From NCBI GenBank assembly GCA_020746105.1, contig JAJGST010000075.1:122683-186682 (forward strand): 64,000 bases of DNA, read 5' to 3'. Positions 55,495 to 64,000 of the stretch are shown here, piece after piece; position 1 is the first letter of the stretch; each line of letters starts with the position of its first letter. The position numbers and the translations under genes were made by a program. Below the pieces are notes generated by a model, which was not told the DNA's origin, did no database searches, and was given only the letters and a program-made list of their open reading frames with translations. This stretch comes from Trogon surrucura. Taxonomy: Eukaryota > Chordata > Aves > Trogoniformes > Trogonidae.

Positions 55495-56229
55495 CAGAAT
55501 CACAGAATGTCAGGGATTGGAAGGGACCTCGAAAGATCATCAAGTCCAATCCCCCTGCCAGAGCAGGAACGCCCACATAATGCTACACAGGAACGTGTCC
55601 AGGCAGGTCTTGAATGTCTCCAGAGAAGGAGACTCCACAACCTCCCTGGGCAGCCTGGGCCAGGGCTCTGTCACCCTCACTGAGAAGAAGTTTCTTCTCG
55701 AGTTTAAGCGGAACCTCTTATGTCCCAGTTTCAGCCCATTACCCCTTGTCCTATCAGTGGTTGTCACCAAGAAGAGCCTGGCTCCATCCTCGTGACACTC
55801 ACCCTTTAGATATTTGTAAACATTAATGAGGTCACCCCTCAGTCTCCTCCAAACTAAAGAGCCCCAGCTCCCTCAGCCTTTTCTCGTAAGGGAGATGCTC
55901 CACTCCCTTCATCATCCCAGTTACCCTGTGCTGGACTCTCTCCAGCAGTTCCCTGTCTTTCTTGAACTGAGGGGGCCAGAACTGGACACAAGATTCCAGA
56001 TGGGGTCTCACCAGGGCAGAGCAGAAGGGCAGGAGAACCTCTCTCGACCTACTAACCACCCCACTTCTAACACACCCCAGGATGCCATTGACCTTCCTGG
56101 CCAAAAGGGCACACTGCTGGCTCATGGTCATCCTGCTGCCCACCAGCACCCGCAGGTCCCTTTCCCCTACACTGCTGCCCGAGAGTCTAGACCACACTTC
56201 CTCAGTTTAGCAGCAAGGATGCTGTGGGA
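55495..56229 (-). mobile_element. CR1 3' part, inverted, with internal deletion
   Basis: From the tail (ATTCTGTGATTCTG complement) leftmost, through [23 protein letters not shown] and [16 protein letters not shown], then a jump to [18 protein letters not shown] at 56183-56229. Same young subfamily as 17572-18657. Confidence 0.9.
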
Positions 56230-57728
56230 GAGGGAGCTGGCTGATGTCATTGCCAGACCACTCTCCATCATCTTTACCAAGTCTTGGGAGACGGGAGAGG
56301 TGCCTGAGGACTGGAGGGAAGCAAATGTCACTCCAGTCTTCAAAAAGGGCAAGAAGGAGGACCCGGGTAACTATAGACCGGTCAGCCTCACCTCCATCCC
56401 TGGGAAAGTGATGGAACAACTTATCCTGGTGCCATCTCAAGGCATATCAGGGATAAGAGGGTCATTAGAGACAGTCAACATGGCTTCACCAAAGGGAAGT
56501 CGTGCTTGACTAACCTCATAGCCTTTTACGAGGATATAACAAGGTGGATAGATGATGGCAGATCGGTGGATGTGGTCTACCTTGACTTCAGTAAAGCATT
56601 TGACACAGTCTCCCACAGCATCCTTGCTGCTAAACTGAGAAGTGTGGTCTAGACTCTCGGGCAGTGAGGTGGACTGTGAACTGGTTAAGGGGAAGAAACC
56701 AAAGAGTCGTGGTCAATGGGGCAGAGTCTGGTTGGAGACCTGTATCCAGTGGAGTGCCTCAAGGGTCGGTACTGGGACCAGTATTATTCAATATATTCAT
56801 CGATGACTTGGATGAGGGACTAGAGAGTACTATCAGCAAATTTGCTGATGACACCAAGCTGGGAGGAGTGGCTGACACACCAGCAGGCTGTGCTGCCATC
56901 CAGCGAGACCTGGACAGGCTGGAGCGTTGGGCGGGGAAAAATTTAATGAAATATAACAAGGGTAAATGTAGGGTCTTGCATCTGGGTAGGAACAACCGCA
57001 GGTTCCAGTATAAGTTGGGGAATGACTTATTAGAGAGTAGTGTAGGGGAAAGGGACCTGGGGTCTTGGTGGACAGCAGGATGACCATGAGCCAGCACTGT
57101 GCCCTTGTGGCCAGGAAGGCCAATGGCATCCTGGGGTGTATTAGAAGGGGGGTGGTTAGTAGGTTGAGAGAGGTTTTCCTTCCCCTTTACTCTGCCCTGG
57201 TGAGACCCCATCTGGAATACTGTGTCCAGTTCTGGGCCCCTCAGTTCAAGAAAGACAGGGAACTGCTGGAGAGAGTCCAGCACAGGGCAACTGGGATGAT
57301 GGAGGGAGTGGAGCATCTCCCTTTTGAGGAAAGGCTGAGGGAGCTGGGGCTCTTTAGTCTGGAGAAGAGGAGACTGAGGGGTGACCTCATTAATGTTTAC
57401 AAATATATCAAGGGTGAGTGTCACGAGGATGGAGCCAGGCTCTCTCGGTGACAACCACTGATAGGACAAGGGGTAATGGGCTGAAACTGGAACATAAGAG
57501 GGTCCGCTTAAACTCGAGAAGAAACTTCTCAGTGAGGGTGACGGAGCCCTGGAACAGGCTGCCCAGGGAGGGTGTGGAGTCTCCTTCTCTGGAGACATTC
57601 AAGACCCACCTGGATACCTTCCTGTGTAGCATTATCGAGGCGGTCCTGCTCTGGCAGGGGGACTGGACTTGATGATCTTTCGAGGTCCCTTCCAATCCCT
57701 AACATTCTATGATTCTATGATTCTATGA
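56230..57728 (+). mobile_element. CR1 RT region to 3' end
   Basis: [15 protein letters not shown] through [57 protein letters not shown] and the C-terminal GDWT, ending with three ATTCTATGA-type units. A handful of small frame breaks (for example near 56640 and 57060). It is the longest RT-bearing + copy in the window. Confidence 0.94.
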
Positions 57729-58274
57729 AATGCTTTACTGAAGTCAAGGTAGACCACATCCACCGCTCTGCCATCATCTATCCACCTCGTTATATCCTCA
57801 TAAAAGGCTGTGAGGTTGGTCAAGCACGACTTCCCTTTGTTGAAGCCATGTTGACTGTCTCTAATGACCCTCTTGTCCTTGATATGCCTTGAGATGGCAC
57901 CAAGGATAATTCGTTCCATCACTTTCCCAGGGATAGAGGTGAGGCTGACCGGTCTATAGTTACCCGGGTCCTCCTTCTTGCCCTTTTTGAAGACTGGAGT
58001 GACATTTGCTTCCCTCCAGTCCTCAGGCACCTCTCCCATCTCCCAAGACTTGGTAAAGATGATGGAGAGTGGTCTAGCAATGACATCAGCCAGCTCCCTC
58101 AGCACCCGTGGATGCATCCCGTCTGGACCCATGGATTTATGGATGTCCAGATTGCTTAATTGGTCCCTAATCCAGTGCTCATCGACTAAAGCAAACTCCT
58201 CCACTGCCCTGACTTCCTCTGGGGCCTCAGGGGAACGGGGCTCCTCAGGACAGCCTCCGGCAGAGTAGACAGAG
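57729..58274 (-). mobile_element. CR1 RT N-terminal part, inverted
   Basis: On the - strand an open frame runs [54 protein letters not shown] to YLDFSKAF. It begins directly after the tail of the + copy and covers the RT portion mirrored at 56230-56600. Confidence 0.92.
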
Positions 58275-59388
58275 AACATCTTATCCTTGGTGCTGTCTCT
58301 GGGCATATCAAGGATAAGAAGATCATGAGGAGAAGTCAGCAGGGCTTGGCAAGGGGAAGTCATGTCTGACCAACCTGGAGCCTGTTATGGAGACATCACC
58401 AGGTGGATGGATGGTGGCCATGCAGTGGATGTGGTCTGTCTGGACATCAGCAAGGCCTTTGACACCGTCTCCCACAGCATCCTCACAGGGAAATTGAGGC
58501 AGTGTGGTCTGGATGACCAAGTAGTGAGGTGGGTCGCTGATTGGTTGAAGGGAAGAGGCCAGAGAGTTGTGGTCACTGGGGCCGAGTCTGGTTGGAGGCC
58601 TGTGTCTAGTGGGGTCCCTCAGGGGTCAGTGCTGGGGCCGGTGCTGTTCAATATCTTCATCAGTGACCCGGACGAGGGGACACAGCACACCAACAGCAAG
58701 TTTGCTGATGACACAAAGCTGGGAGGAGTAGCTGAGACCCCAGCAGGCTGTGCTGCCATTCAGAGAGACCTGGACAGGCTGGAGGGCTGGGCGGGGAGAA
58801 ATCTTATGCAGTTCAACAAGGAGTAACGAGTAGGTGGAGAGAGGTCCTCCTACCCCTCTGCTCTGCCCTGGTGAGGCCACATCTGGAATCTTGTGTCCAG
58901 TTCTGGGCCCCTCAGCTCCAGAGCGACAGGGAACTGCTGGAGAGAGTCCAGCACAGCCCCAGGGATGATGGAGGGAGTGGAACATCTCCCTGGTGAGGAA
59001 AGGCTGAAGGAGCTGGGGCTCTTTAGCTTGGAGAAGAGGAGGCTGAGGGTTGACCTCATTAATGTTCATAAATATGTCAAGGGGGAGTGTCAGGAGGACG
59101 GAGTCAGGCTCTTTTCAGCGATGTCCATTGACAGGACAAGGAGCAATGGGCGCAAGCTGGAACAGAGGTAGTTCCATAAAAATATTAGAAAAAACTTTTT
59201 CACTGTGAGGGTGACAGAGCCCTGGCCCAGGCTGCCCAGGGAGGGTGTGGAGTCTCCTGCTCTGGAGACTTTCAAACCCACCTGGACGCGTTCCTGTGCG
59301 CTCTGCTGTAGGTGGTCCTGCTCTGGCAGTGGTGCTCTAGTAGATGATCTTGGAGGTCCCTCCAACCTCTAACACTCTGTGATTCTGT
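58275..59388 (+). mobile_element. CR1 RT to 3' end, second subfamily, with deletion
   Basis: [15 protein letters not shown]-like start, [35 protein letters not shown], then a deletion after LMQFNKE to the LVRPHLES block. It has the 2-nt shortening after LLERVQ seen at 5.6 and 13.6 kb. Ends GATTCTGTGA. Confidence 0.92.
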
Positions 59389-60057
59389 GAAGTCTCTCTG
59401 CCTCATTCCCTTTTCCTTCCCATTTTGGGGAAAGGACAGGGGTTAGAGAGCATCTGTGCATGTTTTAGGGACTGGCCCAGCCTTAACCTACAACAGTCAC
59501 CAACAAGCAACACCTGACACATCCCGTAAGTCCCTTGAAGGCCACACTGGCCCCTGTTCTCGCCCCACTGAGCTCATTTAGAGCAAGCAAAACCACGAGT
59601 CTATTCCTTCGGCAAAGTCTTGTGAGAAAGTTTAGAAGAACTAAGACTTCAGCAACTGCTTGAGGAGATGTAAATGCTATTCCAGAGCCCAGCTCTGTGC
59701 CAGAAGTGCCCATGGGCTGTCCCTGCCTGCAGTCACAGCACGGCCCCACCCCACACACACCACAGGGTCGGGGACCAAGCTGCCAGAGCCCTCAGGCCTC
59801 AGCCCAGCACAGGGGCTCAGGAGAGGAGGGTGGGAGTGGAGAGAGCAGCTCTGCAGACACCAAGCGCTGGTGCTCCCTGGCCGTGCTGCTGTGCCGGGAC
59901 TCTCCTCCCCTTCCCCTCGGCACAAAGGATCAGTCAGAAAAAAGAAGCAGACACTGAATTAGAAAGGGCATGAAAACATTATCAAATGTAAGAAAACATC
60001 CACAACAACAAAAGTAACAGTAGACAGGCTGGGGATGCAGTGAGTTTCACTATAAAT
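59389..60057. other. Intergenic, nothing recognised
   Basis: Region between the CR1 cluster and the receptor pseudogene; no supported feature. Confidence 0.5.
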
Positions 60058-61028
60058 TTATGTGCAGGAAGGAAACAGGCATTTTATTGCTTCAGAATAA
60101 CATAAATTCATCAATTTCCTCAGAGCATCCTTGAGCTCCTGGTTCCTCAGGCTGTAGATGAGGGGGTTCACTGCTGGAGGCACCACTGAGTACAGGACTG
60201 ACACCACCAGGTCCAGCGATGGGGAGGAGATGGAGGGGGGCTTCAGGTAGGCAAATGCACCCCGTGCTGGAGAAACAGGGAGAGGCACGGTCAGGTGAGG
60301 GAGGCACGTGGAGAGAGGCTTTGTGCCGTCCCTGCTGCGAGGGGATCCTCAGCACGGCCCTGAAGATCCCAACATAGGACACCACCATGAAAACAAAACA
60401 GCCAAAGGTTAGACAGGCACTACCTGCAAGAAGCCCAACTTCCCTGAGGTAGTCTGAGCGTGAGCAGGAGAGCTTGAGGATGTGTGGGATTTCACAGAAG
60501 AACTGTCCCACAGCATTGCCCTGGCAGAGGGGCACTGAAAATGTATTGGCTGTGTGCAGGAGAGCGTAGAGAAAGCCACTGGCCCAGGCAGCTGCTGCCA
60601 TGTGGGCACAAGCTCTGCTGCCCAGGAGGGTCCTGTAGTGCAGGGGCTGGCAGATGGCCACGTAGCGGTCATAGGACATGACGATGAGGAGAAAATACTC
60701 TGCTGATACCAAGAATACAAAGAGAAAGAGCTGGGCCACACACCCTGTGTAGGAGATGGTCCTGTTGTCCGTGAGGGAATTGGCCATGGGCTTTGGGGAC
60801 CAGTGGTGGAGATGGAGCCCAGGTCGAGGAGGGAGAGGTTGAGGAGGAAGAAGTACATGGGGTGTGGAGTGGTGGGGTGCCAGGCGATGGTGGTGATGAT
60901 GAGGGCCGTTGCCCAGGAGGGGCAGCCAGGTAGATGCCCAGGAAGAGGCAGAAGTGCAGAGCTGCAGCTGCCGCGTGTCTGCGAATGGGCAGTAGCAGGA
61001 ACTGGCTGATGGAGCTGCTGTTGGACAT
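60058..61028 (-). pseudogene. OR14-like (gamma-c) olfactory receptor pseudogene
   Basis: Seven-transmembrane odorant receptor remnant. The - strand start MSNSSSISQFLLLP at 61028 and the stop at 60060-60058 set a normal length (about 320 codons). Hallmarks: PMYFFLLNLSLLDLGSIS (TM2), MSYDRYVAICQPLHY (TM3/IL2), FFCEIPHILKLSCS (EL2), GCFVFMVVSYVGIFRAV (TM5), SLDLVVSVLYSVVPPAVNPL then IYSLRNQELKDAL (TM7). Three frame changes interrupt it: after the GIYLA in TM1 (~60935), near the PMAN step (~60790) and just after the QQGRHKA in IL3 (~60320). The bird-expanded OR14 group is usually found in large arrays, so intact relatives are expected nearby outside the window. Confidence 0.88.
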
Positions 61029-63395
61029 TTGCTGTTTCTGACATGGGGCTCTGTCCAAAGAAAGAAAGAAAGGACAGGTTAAAATTGAGACAGACTGCTC
61101 TGAGCACTCTCACTCTTTTTCGTAGATATCCCCCAGAGTTAAAATGCGTTTCCTTTCTCTGGTTTGTGGTGACTGAGTGTGCTGTGAGGAGGAGGATCTA
61201 TGCCCGTGTGCTGCTGAGGAGTCAGCTTTGCTCTGTGCACGGGGTACATGGAGCTGGTTTGTGACAGCCTGACTTCCCAAGGGATGTCAGGTGTAATCCA
61301 CCCCTAATGGAAAAGTTCAGTGTCTGCACTCATGACATGGAATGGTGTGAGCTGCAGAGAAGATGCTTAGCATCTCCTTATAGTAATTTTGTCGATGTGT
61401 TTGTTTTCCACCATCACCTCTTGTCAGTATATACTGATTTCCATGACTGATGTGAAGAGTGCGGAGACAAGACAGGAAAAAACCTCAGCTCTCTGCAGCT
61501 CAGTGCAGAGCCAGGACAGTTTCCGTGTCCATCAGTCTTGTTCTCAGCTGCCTTGTGCTTTTCCTTGTCTACCCTGAACATTACCTCACAGAGAAATCAC
61601 CCTTTAAGATATCACAAATGTCTGTTCTCTGACGAGAGCAAGGGAGCATTATTTGAAAGGACAGCTCTGTGCCCTTCTCTGTCCCAGCCCAGAGCAGGAG
61701 ATGACCCCTCATGCAGAGAAGCCAAGGCCTGTGAGAGCAGAGTGTGACCCCAGGGAAAGGCTCAGCACTCCCTGGGACCCTGTGGCAGAGCTGAGCCTTT
61801 CTGGGGGCAGCCCAAGCCAGCAGGACACGCCAAGCTGCAGATGGGATGTTCCCCAGAGAGATTCAGCTCCTTGCCCAGCAGAGCCCCCCAGCAGCCACCT
61901 GCAGGGCAGGAGCCAAAGGAGCAGCCTGAAGGCAGCCTCCCCCGGGCTGGTTTGCAGCTTCCCCCAGCCCCTGCCCCTGGCTCTGCTGCCTGGAGCTGTC
62001 CCTGCCAGGAGCTGCTCCTCTGTGCCCAGGTCTCCTCCCTGTCCCTGCTCCCAGAGCCATCCCAGATGCTGGAGGCTCAGCTCTGCCCTGCAGAGCCCTC
62101 CTGGCAGCAACCGGGCACTGCCCAGGGGCAGCTCTGGGGGGCAGGGGCAGGGGAGTAGCTCAGACAAGTGCTAATGAGGACTGAGGTATCGATGCCTGAC
62201 AAGAACAAAGAAATAAATTCCCATCTCCCACTCCCCCCTTAGCCAGACAAGAGGGAAAAACTGAAAGCATACATTCCCTCTCTTTCAGGTAAATGCTGTT
62301 TTCATGTCCTTCTTCAAAGGGACCCTCTGCATTTGACGTAGTGGGGATCTGGGTTTCTAAGCATTCCTGTATCTCACTGCAGCCTCTCAACAGCAGAAAT
62401 ACCCTTCCTGCCCTGCCAGGGTCCCTCCTTCCCCCCATATCTTCTCCCCTAGGGCCGTGGGGAGCTCCCTGGGCAGGCTGAGTGCTGACCCTGGCAGGCG
62501 GCAGAGTCCCTGCCCCAGCACACAGCCCCTGGCACCGTGCAGGGACCCTGCTCAAGGACAGCCCTGGGCACCCCTACCTGCACACACTGCACAGCCAGTC
62601 ACAGTTTACTAACAAGAGCCTCCTCCGCACAGATGCCATTAACTGTAGCTGGTCCAGATTCAGGAGATTCTTCCAGGAACTGCAGCTTCATTGCCCTGCA
62701 GACAGAGACTTACTGTGTCAAGCAGTGCAAAGGTTTCTCCTGCAGTGGACTCTCAGGCATCCTCTCTATTCTGGCCAGCTTTAAGCTCCCAGAGACAGAC
62801 TGTGAGTGCCCTCAGCCCTGCTGCGCTTGGCAGAGGAGCTGCTCCCAAGCAGAGCTGTCTCTCGGCAGCGCTGCCCGCTTGCCATCAGCTCCCTCCATCC
62901 CCAGAGCCTGGCCCAGCTCAGCAGCACAGCACTAACACAAGGCACCACTTTTATGACCTCTCCCACAAGTTTTGTGCTGGCATCATCATCCTCAGAGGCT
63001 GAGAGAAAGATGAGAAAACCTCTCAAGAAGTCAAAGTCAGAATCAAACTCCAAAGTTTCTTGACTGTTAATGAGTCCCACTGAGGGGCACTACTGAGAAA
63101 GCTTCCCCAGTGCCCAGTTAGAGCAGAAAACTGGATGCAGAGATGACAGGTCAGGAAAAGAAAAGGAAAGGTCCTGTGATGCTGAGTAATCCTGGATGTG
63201 TTTCATCAATTCAAAGAGCCAAGCCCTGACCCGCAGCTCTTTTGGACACAGATCCTGTCCCTCTCTGATTCCTCAGGGCTCTCCCTGTGCGTGGAGATGT
63301 GCAGGACCAAGGGCAGGGCTATGGTCCGACACATCCCAAGCTCCTAAGTTGTGACAAGGAGGCAATGAGGCCCCACTGCTGGAACGATCGTAGAA
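61029..63395. other. Intergenic flank of the receptor, nothing recognised
   Basis: About 2.4 kb without supported exons, RNA genes or clear repeats. C-rich frames at 61650-62170 and 62480-63080 show no family features. Confidence 0.45.
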
Positions 63396-63897
63396 TCATA
63401 GAATCCTAGAAATTTCGGGGTTGGAAGGGACCTCAAAGATCATCTAGTTCCAACACCCCCGTCATGGGCAGGGACATCTCCCACTAGACCAGGTTGCTCA
63501 GAGCCCATCCAGCCTGACCTTAAAACCTTCCAGGGATGGGGCTTCCACCACCTATTCCAGTGTCTGGGCAACCTGTGCCAGTGTGTCACCATCCTCATGA
63601 GGAAGAACTTCTTCCTCATGTCCAATCTGAACCAATCCATCTCTTGCTTTAATCCATTCCCTCTAGTCCTATCACTACCCAACATCCTAAAAAGCCCCTC
63701 ACCAGCACACGATTGGCTTTCTGGGCTGCAAGTGCACACTGATGGCTCATGTTGAAATTCTTGTCCACCAGAATCCCCAAGTCCTTTTCTTCAGGGCTAC
63801 TCTCAAGCCAGTCCCTGCTCAGCCTATATCGGTGCTTGGGATTGCCCCGACCCATCTCAAGGGCCTTGCACTTGGTCTTGTTGAACTTGATGAGGTC
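63396..63897 (-). mobile_element. CR1-like LINE 3' part, inverted, other subfamily
   Basis: Tail (ATAGAATCCTAGAAATTTCG) then, on the - strand, [46 protein letters not shown] and [19 protein letters not shown]. The [12 protein letters not shown] type differs from the CALV..KA types elsewhere in the window. Confidence 0.9.
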
Positions 63898-64000
63898 GGC
63901 AAGACCAAGTGCAAGGTCCTGCATCTGGGTCGGGACCAACCTCATCTCCTTTATGACAAGGTGACCTGCATAATGGATGAGGGAAAGGCTGTGGATGTTG
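63898..64000 (+). mobile_element. LINE pieces after a fold-back junction, cut by window edge
   Basis: Directly after the inverted copy, the + strand reads [12 protein letters not shown] and then LISFMTR with DEGKAVDV, an RT segment that normally lies upstream. Rearranged; continues beyond the window. Confidence 0.7.

Noticed and set aside
59660-59973. Small + strand gene left of the receptor
   Set aside because: Three overlapping frames of similar length with P/S/A bias point to composition; no start context, splice or homology support.
1-64000. Retrovirus-like or LTR elements
   Set aside because: No gag, protease, RNase H/integrase or envelope-like sequence and no paired direct long terminal repeats were recognised. 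All reverse-transcriptase sequence seen is CR1 type, and the 7.7/9.4-kb arms are inverted, not direct.

Overview
The window looks like GC-rich bird DNA, probably from a microchromosome. Three things point to a bird: dense 5'-truncated CR1 LINEs whose 3' ends carry ATTCTGTGA/ATTCTATGA tails, an olfactory receptor relic of the bird-expanded OR14 (gamma-c) type, and two SINEs with a tRNA-Ile-like head joined to a CR1 tail. The last resemble TguSINE1, described from passerines, so a passerine is favoured but not proven.

Layout. (1) 1-7.6 kb: two tandem C2H2 zinc-finger genes on the + strand, each a finger exon followed by a near-identical short C-terminal exon and 3' UTR, plus a relic of a third 3' end. 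(2) 7.7-9.8 kb: a ~400-bp inverted repeat flanking a GC-rich core, which holds on the - strand an isolated signal-peptide exon and an X2/Y-box promoter resembling MHC class I. (3) 9.9-12.2 kb: a long antisense CR1 with ORF1 (SGNH-esterase type), an endonuclease piece and reverse transcriptase, head to head with (4) 12.3-24.1 kb: NSMCE4A, a complete ten-coding-exon gene for the SMC5/6 kleisin, with several CR1 copies and one SINE in its introns. (5) 24.1-39.8 kb: a gene-poor stretch with a three-layer nested insertion, CR1 pieces, a CpG island, a 1.3-kb minisatellite of 20-bp units, a decayed ~31-bp array and a short RBBP6-like fragment. (6) 39.9-53.5 kb: a compact SLC4A8 (sodium-driven chloride/bicarbonate exchanger) gene; 22 coding exons join in phase to 999 codons, followed by an unusual exon made of a 33-bp repeat. 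(7) 55.2-64 kb: a minisatellite, four CR1 copies in alternating orientation, a broken OR14-like receptor gene, and a CR1 with a fold-back junction at the right edge.

The genes do not form one pathway: transcriptional regulators, a genome-stability factor and an ion transporter are interspersed with LINE debris. The LINEs matter most as architecture: one CR1 sits against the NSMCE4A promoter, one fills the intron of the second zinc-finger gene, and two abut minisatellites. No complete prokaryote-like or wholly new system was found. The points most worth following are the SLC4A8 repeat exon, the orphan MHC-like promoter and exon, the CR1/NSMCE4A head-to-head arrangement, the nested SINE and the CR1 subset sharing a 2-nt deletion. 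All calls were made by eye from the sequence, without database searches.
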